Assembly: GCA_937141935.1 (NCBI GenBank)
Contig: CAKZQS010000013.1
Coordinates: 1 to 47,892 of the forward strand
From: an uncultured Ectothiorhodospiraceae bacterium
Lineage (GTDB): Bacteria; Pseudomonadota; Gammaproteobacteria; Nevskiales; Oceanococcaceae
Length of the DNA: 47,892 nt
Reading direction: 5' to 3'
Part shown: piece by piece, positions 15,094 to 22,303 of the stretch
Numbering within the stretch: position 1 is the first letter of the stretch
Layout of the letters: every line of letters starts with the position of its first letter
The notes under the pieces: model-generated
What the model saw: only the letters and a program-made list of their open reading frames with translations
The model's database searches: none
What the model was told of the DNA's origin: nothing
Made by a program: the position numbers and the translations under genes

Positions 15094-15573
15094 TCAGTCG
15101 CAGCCCCGCCCCACGCTGTGGCCCGTGGTGTCGGTGAACTCGCGCCAATGGCGCCAGCCTTGGGGGCAGTGGAAGCCCCATTGCCGCACCCGCGGGCCGG
15201 TGATGAACAGCGTTTGCACCGGCCCGGCGTGCAGTTCAATGCGGTGGGGGTAGCCCAGGCCGCGCCAGATCACGGCGCCGGCGCGGTGCACGCGGCGCTG
15301 GTGGATGCCGCCCGCGGCGATGCGGTGTTCGGTGTATTCGCCCTGCAGCAGGATGCTGAGGCTGACCCAGGGGTGGTCGTGCAGCGCGCGGTCGTCATCG
15401 CTGCGCCCAAAGTGGTGCAGGTAGACGTTGAACAGCGGGTTGCGCGGGATGACAAACCAGCGCCGCAAGTAGTCGGGCCGCTGGCCGTGGCCGGGCCCAA
15501 TGGTGATGTCGGGCTCGGGCCGCCGGCGGGTGGTCTGGCGGGCCAGGGCTTTGGCGATGCGGAACAGGGTCAT
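15094..15573 (-). CDS. Cupin-fold phage early protein
   Basis: 159 residues. YLHHFGRSDDDRALHDHPWVSLSILLQGEY holds a HDHP motif of a cupin barrel, followed by HRIELHAGPVQTLFITGP and WGFHCPQGWRHWREF. Related proteins occur in many phages; enzymatic activity is unknown, but the histidines could hold a metal. ATG 15573 overlaps the stop of the preceding small gene (ATGA). Confidence 0.75.
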   Translation of the reverse strand: MTLFRIAKALARQTTRRRPEPDITIGPGHGQRPDYLRRWFVIPRNPLFNVYLHHFGRSDDDRALHDHPWVSLSILLQGEYTEHRIAAGGIHQRRVHRAGAVIWRGLGYPHRIELHAGPVQTLFITGPRVRQWGFHCPQGWRHWREFTDTTGHSVGRGCD

Positions 15574-15698
15574 TGCGGGCGCTCGTCGGTGAGGGTTTCG
15601 GTTCGGGCCTGCTTCAGGCCTCGGCACCAGGAGCCGGCCAGGAAGCCGGCGAAGGCGGCGGCCCAGGCGATGAGCAGGCAGGCGGTGGCGCAGCTCAT
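15570..15698 (-). CDS. Small single-span membrane protein
   Basis: 42 residues with one hydrophobic helix (residues ~4-22, ATACLLIAWAAAFAGFLAGS) and a charged tail. It is supported by four-base overlaps (ATGA) with both neighbours in the leftward early operon. Function unknown. Confidence 0.65.
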   Translation of the reverse strand: MSCATACLLIAWAAAFAGFLAGSWCRGLKQARTETLTDERPQ

Positions 15699-15976
15699 TG
15701 GCTCAGCTGCTGGCGGGCGAAGGCTTCGCCGGCGATGCAGGAGCAGCGCCAGGCGTCGTGGTCGCTGGTGCCTTCGTCGTAGGGCGAGTGGGCGGGCGCT
15801 TCGCTGGTGTGCAGCGCGTCGGCGCCCAGGGCGCGGTTAACGCCGGCCTGCCAGCCCAGGCGGGCCGGGTAGCTGGCCTCGGGCCAATGGCGCGGCCAGC
15901 GGTTGACCCAGTCGCGCTGCAGGCCGGCCAGTTGGCGGCCGGCCTGCAGGCGGGGGTTTGCGGTGGTGGTGGCCAC
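15695..15976 (-). CDS. Early phage hypothetical protein
   Basis: 93 residues from GTG 15976. Tryptophan-rich (DWVNRWPRHWPEASYPARLGWQAGVNRAL) with a C-terminal WRCSCIAGEAFARQQ. I recognise no family. It lies 3 nt after the DUF2303 gene and overlaps the next small gene by four bases, so it belongs to the same operon. Confidence 0.65.
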   Translation of the reverse strand: MATTTANPRLQAGRQLAGLQRDWVNRWPRHWPEASYPARLGWQAGVNRALGADALHTSEAPAHSPYDEGTSDHDAWRCSCIAGEAFARQQLSQ

Positions 15977-15979
15977 CGC

Positions 15980-16798
15980 TTAGGGCGTGAACACGCCGAT
16001 GAGCACCTGGCAGGTGCTGGGCAGTGCATTTTTGACCAGCTCGCTGAACTCGCGCGCGATGTCCTCGCGGGCCTGCTCCATCTTCACGGGCCGCAGCAGC
16101 ACGGTGCAGCCGGCGTCGCTGTTGCTGATGCCCACGCGCAGGTAGAAGTCGCGCTGCGCCAGGCCGTGGTAGGGCTCGCAGGTGAAGATCAGGTGGTGCG
16201 GCAGGCCCTGCTCGCTCTTGGCTTCGATGCTTTCGAGCAGGCTGGCGCTGGTCTTCATGTCGTCGACGCTGTGCTCGGCGGCGCGGCTGGCCTCGATCTT
16301 CAGCTTCCGGATGGCGGCGATGGCGCGGTTGGTGGGCAGCTCGTCGCCTTCGCCGTCAAAGGCCGTCACCTGCTCGCGCCAGTCTTCCATCCACTCGGCG
16401 GCCTCGCGCTGGGCGAGCCGGTGCCCGTGGGTTTCCAGCTTGCAGATGGCGGCAAACGCGGCGGTGGCCTGCAGCTTCAGCCAGGCCGTGTCATCGCAGT
16501 GGCCCGGGTTCTCGGTGGTGCCGGCGTTGAGGTAGGCCGCGGCGGTGACATGCTCGGCGTTGATGTACACCGGCGCATCGACAAAGCCGCGGATGCTGGC
16601 GATGTAGCGAGCAAACGCGTCGACCAGGTGGGTGTGGTAGCTGCCGCGAAACCGGCGCCGCTCCGGCGCGAACTTCTCAAGGTCATGCACCTTGAACTCG
16701 GTTGGCAGGGCGCTGGCCGGGCGGCCGGCTTCCAGGTCGGCGGCGAAGGCCGCGGCGGCCTGGGTTTCTTGCAGCTTGGCGATGGCGCTGGCATCCAT
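15980..16798 (-). CDS. DUF2303 / YfdQ-like phage protein
   Basis: 272 residues. The N-terminal half (LPTEFKVHDLEKFAPERRRFRGSY, DAPVYINAEHVTAAAYLNAG, HCDDTAWLKLQATAAFAAI) matches the YfdQ/DUF2303 pattern of early phage genes, commonly next to recombination or single-strand-binding genes. The biochemical role is unknown. Its ATG overlaps the upstream stop (TAATG). Confidence 0.85.
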   Translation of the reverse strand: MDASAIAKLQETQAAAAFAADLEAGRPASALPTEFKVHDLEKFAPERRRFRGSYHTHLVDAFARYIASIRGFVDAPVYINAEHVTAAAYLNAGTTENPGHCDDTAWLKLQATAAFAAICKLETHGHRLAQREAAEWMEDWREQVTAFDGEGDELPTNRAIAAIRKLKIEASRAAEHSVDDMKTSASLLESIEAKSEQGLPHHLIFTCEPYHGLAQRDFYLRVGISNSDAGCTVLLRPVKMEQAREDIAREFSELVKNALPSTCQVLIGVFTP

Positions 16799-17148
16799 TA
16801 CGCGCGCTCCCCTGGCTGCTGGGCCTTGTCGCCCTGGCTGAACTCGAAGGCCGCCTGGGTGTCGGGGTACAGCGTCAGCGCGCCGTCCTTGGCGACGTGC
16901 ATGGGCGTTTCGGTGGTGTCTTCCTCCGAGGCCTTGCCGCGGCGGGTGGGCTTGGCAAAGCTGAGCTTGTGCTTCAGCTGCACCTGGCTGGATTCGCCAA
17001 TGCGGCTCATGCTCAGCTCCAGCGTGACCTTGCCGGCCTTGCCGTGGTTAACAACGCCGCGGGCAACGTCCGACAGCACCGAGCCGAGCTTCTGCTCGAG
17101 GATGCCGCCGTCGAGGTCGCCCAGGAATTCAGGGACTTTGGTGGTCAT
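16798..17148 (-). CDS. Early phage protein paired with DUF2303 gene
   Basis: 116 residues: helical DLDGGILEQKLGSVLSDVARG, a beta-rich core (GKVTLELSMSRIGESSQVQLKHKLSF) and an acidic/Gln-rich tail. Proteins of this shape usually precede DUF2303 genes in prophages. First gene of this leftward run; a promoter is expected in the 152 bp upstream but no clear sigma-70 boxes are visible. Confidence 0.7.
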   Translation of the reverse strand: MTTKVPEFLGDLDGGILEQKLGSVLSDVARGVVNHGKAGKVTLELSMSRIGESSQVQLKHKLSFAKPTRRGKASEEDTTETPMHVAKDGALTLYPDTQAAFEFSQGDKAQQPGERA

Positions 17149-17300
17149 GGGTACTCCCTCTGGGGGTAAAGCGCCGTCGCGTCAGCGGCGGCGATTGCCG
17201 GGTGGCAATGGGGTGGCTTGCGATGGGCGTTGGCTCGCGGCACCATCCGGTGCTGATAAAGGCAATGCGCGGTGGCGTTGCCGAATAACGCGGAGGGGAT

Positions 17301-17906
17301 ATGGAGTGGCTTTTCCTGCTGGTCGCGCTGATCGCTGTGGCGATGTACTGGAAGTCGCGGCGCGAGCGGTCTCTGCGGATGCTGCCCAAGGAGTTCGTCG
17401 TATTCGATTTGGAAACGACGGGCTTGAAGCCCGATCACGACGAGATCATTGAAATCGGCGCGATCCGGATTCAGCGCAACAAGTCGCGGCACGCAACCTT
17501 CTCCACGCTGGTGCGGCCGGGTCGGCAGATCCCCGCCAAGATTACGCGACTGACCGGCATCACTCAGGAGATGGTGGACGCTGACGGGGTTCCGCTCGAC
17601 GAAGCGCTGCGCAGCTTTGTCGACTTCATCGGGGGCCGCCGGCTGGTGGCCCACAACGCCGACTTTGATGCGGCGTTCCTGCGGGTGGGGTTCAAAAAGA
17701 CGGGGATTCCAAAGCCGACCAACCCGCTCTCCTGTTCGCTGGACATGGCGCGGCGGGCATGGCCCAAGCGGCGGAGTTACCGGCTCAGTGACTTGGCGCG
17801 TGATGGGAGGCTTGATCAGGCGGGCGCGCACCGCGCGCTGGCAGATGCGCAAAGGGCGGCGCTGGTGTATGCAGCCGCCGCTAAGGAGCTGAATTCTCCG
17901 CATTGA
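17301..17906 (+). CDS. Membrane-anchored DnaQ-like 3'-5' exonuclease
   Basis: 201 residues. An N-terminal hydrophobic helix (WLFLLVALIAVAMYW) is followed by a DEDDh exonuclease domain with FDLETTG (Exo I Asp and Glu), HNADFDAAFL (Exo II Asp) and GAHRALADA (Exo III His and Asp). Such domains resemble DNA polymerase III epsilon or RNase T. ATG 17301 follows CGGAGGGG. It is transcribed against the surrounding leftward genes, as expected of a lysogenic-conversion gene with its own promoter. Confidence 0.85.
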   Translation: MEWLFLLVALIAVAMYWKSRRERSLRMLPKEFVVFDLETTGLKPDHDEIIEIGAIRIQRNKSRHATFSTLVRPGRQIPAKITRLTGITQEMVDADGVPLDEALRSFVDFIGGRRLVAHNADFDAAFLRVGFKKTGIPKPTNPLSCSLDMARRAWPKRRSYRLSDLARDGRLDQAGAHRALADAQRAALVYAAAAKELNSPH

Positions 17907-17908
17907 AA

Positions 17909-18226
17909 TCACGCAGCCACCGCTTTGGTGGTGGCGCGCGCCTTCGCCATTCGCTCGCGCATCTGCTTGGGTGGGATGTAGCGCCAGCCCATCAGCGCGC
18001 AGATCACCTCGGCATCGACGCCGCAGGATCGGTAATCCGTCTTGTGCAGTTGCTTGATCGGGCTGTGCGCACGCAAGCTCCCATCTGCCATCGGGTATGC
18101 CTGCGCGACGATGTTGCCATAGCGGCCCAGGCTGATCGACAGAAGCGGGCCGAGCTGCTCATCTCCGACGCGGAACTCAGAAACGATTGACACATGCAGC
18201 CCGGGCAGGGGCGTGATGCCGCCCAT
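17909..18226 (-). CDS. Early phage hypothetical protein
   Basis: 105 residues: beta-rich N-terminus (PGLHVSIVSEFRVGDEQLG), a middle RAHSPIKQLHKTDYRSCGVDAE, then VICALMGWRYIPPKQMRERMAKAR. Function unknown. ATG 18226 overlaps the upstream stop as TGATG; GTG 18229 is an equal alternative. It converges on the exonuclease gene. Confidence 0.65.
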   Translation of the reverse strand: MGGITPLPGLHVSIVSEFRVGDEQLGPLLSISLGRYGNIVAQAYPMADGSLRAHSPIKQLHKTDYRSCGVDAEVICALMGWRYIPPKQMRERMAKARATTKAVAA

Positions 18227-18435
18227 CACGCCGCCTCCGGGCCGGGGCGGTGGTGGTCGGCCCAGCGGCGGCGCCAGGTGGCCAGGTCACGCGCGCGGCG
18301 GGCTTGCTGCTCGTTTTCGCTGGCGATCTTCAGGCGCTGAACTTGTGCCTCGCGCTCAGCATCCACGGCGCCCGAGGCGGGGCGGCGCAGGAACTCGGAC
18401 AGGTGGACAACGGTGCGGCGGGTGTGGGCCGGCAT
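18226..18435 (-). CDS. Small basic early phage protein
   Basis: 69 residues, rich in Arg and Ala, with a long helix (AEREAQVQRLKIASENEQQARRAR) that may form a coiled coil. Function unknown. First gene after the operator/promoter at 18476-18509, so probably directly controlled by the phage repressor. Confidence 0.6.
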   Translation of the reverse strand: MPAHTRRTVVHLSEFLRRPASGAVDAEREAQVQRLKIASENEQQARRARDLATWRRRWADHHRPGPEAA

Positions 18436-18475
18436 GGGCCTGCTCCGTGAGCCTCATGAGAGGCGACGTCGCAGA

Positions 18476-18509
18476 GCCTAGTACCGCAGGTTCTTACGTG
18501 TCAAGAACC
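18476..18509 (-). promoter_or_regulatory. Leftward early promoter with overlapping operator
   Basis: A perfect -35 TTGACA on the minus strand (18504-18499) is followed by a weaker -10 (TACTAG, 15-bp spacer). The -35 lies inside an inverted repeat with 7-bp arms GGTTCTT (18489-18495) and AAGAACC (18503-18509). Similar half-sites (ATAACC) lie at the repressor/Cro intergenic region. This is where a repressor would be expected to silence the left arm. Confidence 0.6.
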
Positions 18510-18518
18510 ACAAGTAAC

Positions 18519-19379
18519 CTAAACGAATTCCAGTACGTCTTCGGCGATGCCTTCGGGTGTTTCCCTCACACTCAAGCGCCAGTTCCGCTTGGTGGCCGCC
18601 CAGTCGATGTGGTCGATTCGGCTGTGGACCTCTTTGATGGTCTTCTTGTCGAGATGCTCGCCCAGGGTCTTGTCGCTGGGAAGCATGACAAACATGCCGG
18701 CCCGCTCGGCGGCCCAGATGCCGCGCGCGGCCTCGATATCGTTAGCGTGCCGAAGCAGATGGGTTTCGATGGTGTCGGCGGACGCATACCAGGCGGAGAC
18801 CACGCTGCCTACAACCCGGCTATTGCGGATGTTGATGCCGAGCTGGTGGCCCTCGTGCTGGACAAGGCCCGCCTCCTCGATGCTTTTGGCAAAGTCGACA
18901 CCCATCGCAACCTTCAGGATTTCGTTCACTGCCGCCCGCACCGTCGGCGTCGGCATGGGCTCAAATCGGGCTTTGTCCTTCTTCGCCGGCGCCATCGCCA
19001 CGATGGTGCTGTACACCCGGTCGGCCACGGCAGTCGCACTGCTGCCCGATGCGGCGCGCCATGCGCTTAGGCGCAACAGGGGGTGCACCCTCTCCAAGTC
19101 CGGCGTGCTGGTGCCAGCTTCGATTGCGGAGTCAAGCGCCGTCTGCGCCGCGTCCAGTGCGCCTCTCAGCAGCAATGCCACGCCGCTTTTGCCGTAGATG
19201 CACTCGAACTTGGCGAACTCGCAAAGCATGCGGTGCGCCTGGACGCGGGAGCCTCTCTCCACCACGCAGCCGACCACAAAGGACTGTGGCGACGTCGCGT
19301 TGGGAACCAGCTCGATAGCGCGCCACTGGCCACGGAACGCGGCCGGCGCGGGTGCCGGTTCGATGAGCAGGTGTTCCAT
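18519..19379 (-). CDS. Partner protein of the HipA-like kinase
   Basis: 286 residues with no recognised domain. The N-terminus (RGQWRAIELVPNATSPQSFVVGCVVERG) recalls the beta-rich start of DUF3037 proteins, which occur next to HipA-like kinases, but similarity is too weak for an assignment. The rest is mostly helical and ends in an acidic tail. It starts 1 nt after the kinase stop, so the two form a pair co-expressed with the repressor. Confidence 0.65.
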   Translation of the reverse strand: MEHLLIEPAPAPAAFRGQWRAIELVPNATSPQSFVVGCVVERGSRVQAHRMLCEFAKFECIYGKSGVALLLRGALDAAQTALDSAIEAGTSTPDLERVHPLLRLSAWRAASGSSATAVADRVYSTIVAMAPAKKDKARFEPMPTPTVRAAVNEILKVAMGVDFAKSIEEAGLVQHEGHQLGINIRNSRVVGSVVSAWYASADTIETHLLRHANDIEAARGIWAAERAGMFVMLPSDKTLGEHLDKKTIKEVHSRIDHIDWAATKRNWRLSVRETPEGIAEDVLEFV

Positions 19380-19380
19380 C

Positions 19381-20175
19381 CTAGAGCAGCAGTTTGGCGC
19401 GGTCTGCGGCCCATTGTGCGCCCTCACGGTCGCGCAGGAAAGGCGCCAGGTCTGTGGCGTGCTGCTTGATGTTGATGCAGCGCGCCAAGTGCAAGATGGG
19501 CCGCTGCAGGGTGTCACTGAAACCCGCAAGCGTCCCGCCCATCTCGCAAATGCGGCTGCGGAATGCGGCCCGATGCTGGTCTGGCAGCAGCGTCATGGCC
19601 TGCCTGTAGAGTTCCCCGCGGCCTGCCTCTTGTGGGCCGAACTCCGGCCACAGCAGCGCCCCTCCAAACGCCTCGCCGAAGTCGATGGCGTGCCAGGTGC
19701 CTTCAGGCGTGCGTACCAATGCGCCCTCGTTGCGGTCCTTGTTCGCGAGCCACTCGTCCAGGTAGGCCAGCGCCGCGCCGCTTTTGCTGTGCAGCACATT
19801 CAGCCAGAGTTGCGAGGGCGTGACGGGGCCGGCAACCAGCATCTGCAGTGACCGGCCCGGAACGGCTTCGGTGCACCAGGCCCACAGCGGCTCATCGGCT
19901 TGCAGCGCCCAAGTGGGCAGGGTCAGGCCGGCCATGTCGCGTGCGCGAATCTGCATCACCGCCGCGCGCCGCGGGCACGGCACTTGGGCGTGTGCTGCCG
20001 CTAGGTAGCCCACGGCCTCGCCAATGAGCCCGCCGAAGCCCGGCGGGTATACCTTCACATAGGCTTCGCGCACCTCACCCGCGAAATCGATTTGCGCGGT
20101 GTGCACAAAGTGCGCGCCGAGCGGAACTCGCTGGATCGGCCCCAGGTAGTGGTCCGGCTCCAGCAGGCAGATCAC
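19381..20175 (-). CDS. HipA-like kinase-fold protein
   Basis: 264 residues. Kinase-type landmarks are in order: a possible ATP lysine in AYVKVYP (Lys41), a catalytic-loop-like NKDRNEG (Asp147, Asn149) and IDFGEAF (DFG, 165-167). This layout fits the HipA-like family often encoded with DUF3037. HipA toxins phosphorylate tRNA-ligase targets; the target here is unknown. GTG 20175 overlaps the repressor stop by four bases, so it is expressed in the lysogen. It may protect the lysogen or cause abortive infection. Confidence 0.7.
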   Translation of the reverse strand: MICLLEPDHYLGPIQRVPLGAHFVHTAQIDFAGEVREAYVKVYPPGFGGLIGEAVGYLAAAHAQVPCPRRAAVMQIRARDMAGLTLPTWALQADEPLWAWCTEAVPGRSLQMLVAGPVTPSQLWLNVLHSKSGAALAYLDEWLANKDRNEGALVRTPEGTWHAIDFGEAFGGALLWPEFGPQEAGRGELYRQAMTLLPDQHRAAFRSRICEMGGTLAGFSDTLQRPILHLARCINIKQHATDLAPFLRDREGAQWAADRAKLLL

Positions 20176-20621
20176 GCAGTGGCGGTGTGGTTTGCGATGA
20201 CATTGCGCACGCCTTCCAGCAGCTGCCGTAGCGTGGTCAGCGATGTGCCCGGCAACGTCACCGTAGGGCGCATGCCAAGGGCGACCTCGACCAGCACTTG
20301 TGTCTCAACCGCGGCGGATTTGTATCGGCGCGCCACGTCGCTCAGCGGGTTATCCGGATCCGTTGGAGCGCCGGGGTGCTTGGGGCCCGAGCCAGTCAGA
20401 AGCCACTCGACGCAGACGTCATAGGCGCCGGCAATTGCAATGGCGCGGTGCATCTCGGGGAACGACTCGCCCTCCAGCCATCGGCGCGCGCCTTTCTGCG
20501 AGACGTCGAACCGCTTCGCGATAGCAAGCTGGCGGCCACTTCCTTTGGGCGGGACGCCGGACTCGTCGAGAACGAGGTTCAGACGCTCGGAGAACGCCTC
20601 TGCTGGTGCTTTGACTGCCAT
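20172..20621 (-). CDS. XRE-type phage repressor
   Basis: 149 residues. An N-terminal helix-turn-helix (RQLAIAKRFDVSQKGARRWLEGESFPEM, residues ~30-57) is followed by YDVCVEWLLTGSG, a common sequel in CI-like repressors. The C-terminus has no LexA-type Ser/Lys peptidase, so prophage induction probably does not use RecA-stimulated self-cleavage. Divergent from the Cro-like gene, as in the classic lysis-lysogeny switch; heads a three-gene operon with the kinase and its partner. Confidence 0.88.
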   Translation of the reverse strand: MAVKAPAEAFSERLNLVLDESGVPPKGSGRQLAIAKRFDVSQKGARRWLEGESFPEMHRAIAIAGAYDVCVEWLLTGSGPKHPGAPTDPDNPLSDVARRYKSAAVETQVLVEVALGMRPTVTLPGTSLTTLRQLLEGVRNVIANHTATA

Positions 20622-20699
20622 AACCGAAAGTTATCACCAGCGACGGGAATAACCAGTACTTGCAGGCATAGGACAGCATGTACTACCTTTCGCGGCAGG
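20620..20699. promoter_or_regulatory. Repressor/Cro divergent promoter region
   Basis: This holds an inverted repeat ATAAC-CGAAA-GTTAT (20620-20634) next to the repressor start and a further AATAACC at 20648-20654. These resemble the GGTTCTT/AAGAACC operator at 18.49 kb. TTGCAG near 20661 and TACTAC about 15 bp on may be the rightward promoter. Confidence 0.5.
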
Positions 20700-20981
20700 A
20701 TGAAGATTCTCACCACGCTCGTCGCCGAAAAAGGCCTGCAGACCGTAGCCAAAAGCTGCGGCGTGACGTATCAGGCCGTGCGCAAGTGGGAATCCTCCGG
20801 CTTGCCGCGAACCGAGTTCACTGGCGAGACGGATCACGCGGCCGCACTGGCGGGCCTGGTCGGTGGAAGCCAGGCCGAGCAGTCCCGTCTGAGGTTCCAG
20901 CTGCTGGAAGAAACCCGCGCGTTCCTTCTTGGCCGGCGCCAACAGCGCGTTGCCGCTGACCCACACAACGCTGCGGCCTGA
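20700..20981 (+). CDS. Cro-like DNA-binding protein
   Basis: 93 residues. A helix-turn-helix of YdaS/Cro type fills the N-terminus (LQTVAKSCGVTYQAVRKWESSGLPR, residues ~13-37); the remainder is helical. ATG 20700 follows a GGCAGG site. Divergent from the repressor and first gene rightward, so it is the likely Cro analogue that turns off the repressor during lytic growth. The long open frame upstream of this ATG is antisense to the repressor and not used. Confidence 0.8.
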   Translation: MKILTTLVAEKGLQTVAKSCGVTYQAVRKWESSGLPRTEFTGETDHAAALAGLVGGSQAEQSRLRFQLLEETRAFLLGRRQQRVAADPHNAAA

Positions 20982-21158
20982 CGGTTGCCGCACCGCCTGG
21001 GGGAGCCACAAAACCACCATGTCGCCCACTGCAAACAGCGTCCCTCTCGGCCCGGGTCCGGCGTGTAACCCCAAGCGCGCTGCGCGGCGTTCAAACCTCC
21101 GCCGCGGTATTCGGCTCTCCACCCGGGTCTCCTCACCACGCTTTGGCGTGGTACCCCC

Positions 21159-21191
21159 GCCCGGCGCTCTCCCTGGCGCCGGGCGATTTTC
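21159..21191 (+). terminator. Terminator or attenuator after the Cro-like gene
   Basis: Arms GCCCGGCGC (21159-21167) and GCGCCGGGC (21176-21184) followed by GATTTTC. It could be the tR1-type site limiting transcription into the replication genes. The rest of 20982-21257 holds no gene I can support. Confidence 0.65.
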
Positions 21192-21257
21192 TTCCCGTGG
21201 GCGCGCGTCCTTGTGCGCCTTGTTGTTCATCCCCGATGTTCTCCCGAGGTGGTCCCT

Positions 21258-21902
21258 GTGATTGCAGATTCGCCGTTTTCGCGCCGGCGCGGTAGGTCCG
21301 GTTGCGGACCAGAGCACCAGCGCCGGCAGGATGTGCCGCGCTACTGGCTGCAGCGCGCCCTGGACGAAACCCCCTTCACGCTGGATGACTTCGCCGAGGC
21401 TCTGGCGGCCAACTACTGCGGGCAGGTGCCGACGCATGCGCGGCGGTTGGCCTTTGAGGCGCTCAGCACTCAGCAGCCGCACCGCGAATACGCGGCGCTG
21501 CTCACCCGCATGCGCAAAACGGTGCAGCGCTATATGGACCCTGAAGGGCTGCACATGCCGGTTGAGATTGAGGAGGCCTGGGTTACGGCGCTGCCGGCGC
21601 CCTACCGCGACCACTGCCGGCACGAGCTGGTGTGGCGACTGGGCTGCATGGGCGTGGACCGGGCGGCGCCGGCCCCCGGCCCGGCCGATGACTTCCGCGG
21701 GTTGGCGGCGCTGAGTTCACGGGCTGCCGATGTGATCGACCGTGTCAGCCAGATGCTGGCCGACGGCCAGCTGGGCCCGGAAGACCGGGATATGGCGCCC
21801 GAGGCCCTGATGGCCTGCCGGGAAACCGCTGCGCAGTTGCTGGGCCTGGCCGATCGCATCGAGAAGGCCACGGCGCCGCGCCACCTTGAGGCGGTGCGCT
21901 GA
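21258..21902 (+). CDS. Early phage protein, helical, unknown
   Basis: 214 residues from GTG 21258. Mostly helical: YWLQRALDETPFTLDDFAEALAAN, then EYAALLTRMRKTVQRYMDPEG and a C-terminal region with RETAAQLLGLADRIE. This may be a regulator of replication; no family recognised. The stop overlaps the next ATG (TGATG). Confidence 0.7.
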   Translation: MIADSPFSRRRGRSGCGPEHQRRQDVPRYWLQRALDETPFTLDDFAEALAANYCGQVPTHARRLAFEALSTQQPHREYAALLTRMRKTVQRYMDPEGLHMPVEIEEAWVTALPAPYRDHCRHELVWRLGCMGVDRAAPAPGPADDFRGLAALSSRAADVIDRVSQMLADGQLGPEDRDMAPEALMACRETAAQLLGLADRIEKATAPRHLEAVR

Positions 21903-22264
21903 TGGATGCCGCTGACCGCGCTGCCGAGCTGCAGGAGCGTCTGAACAGCAGTGCCGCCGCCGCGCGGCGCACACCGGCCGGCCAGCGTGGCCACCCGTGG
22001 TGCTGGGGCTGCGCCTGCCGGAATGACCGGCCGCAATACACGCTGTGCAGCGAGTGCGTGGCCGACCCCAGCATCACGGAGCAGTCGGCCGGTACGCAGC
22101 GCACCTGCAGCGGCTGCCGCCACTTCACCGCCAACCCGCACAACCCCGAGGCCGGCATTGGCGCCTGTGCCCGGGGGCTGCGCAAGGTGCAAACCACCCG
22201 CGGGCCCAACGTGCTGCGGCCCGCCGTGGCGCACCTGTGCCACGCCTGGCAGGCGCCGGCGTAG
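21902..22264 (+). CDS. Early phage protein with two Cys-rich motifs
   Basis: 120 residues. A first cluster CWGCACRNDRPQYTLCSEC could form a C4 zinc finger. A second motif CSGCRHFTANPHNPEAGIGACA is followed by a distal HLCHAW. The second motif recurs at the C-termini of phage DksA/TraR-like and other small zinc proteins. Function unknown. Directly precedes the primase/helicase gene. Confidence 0.75.
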   Translation: MDAADRAAELQERLNSSAAAARRTPAGQRGHPWCWGCACRNDRPQYTLCSECVADPSITEQSAGTQRTCSGCRHFTANPHNPEAGIGACARGLRKVQTTRGPNVLRPAVAHLCHAWQAPA

Positions 22265-22303
22265 TGGGGGCCCGGGGGGCGGCACACGCCGCAGGGGGTT
22301 GGC

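Noticed and set aside
20298-20981. 227-residue frame containing the Cro-like protein
   Set aside because: The upstream part is antisense to the repressor; ATG 20700 gives a normal helix-turn-helix protein.
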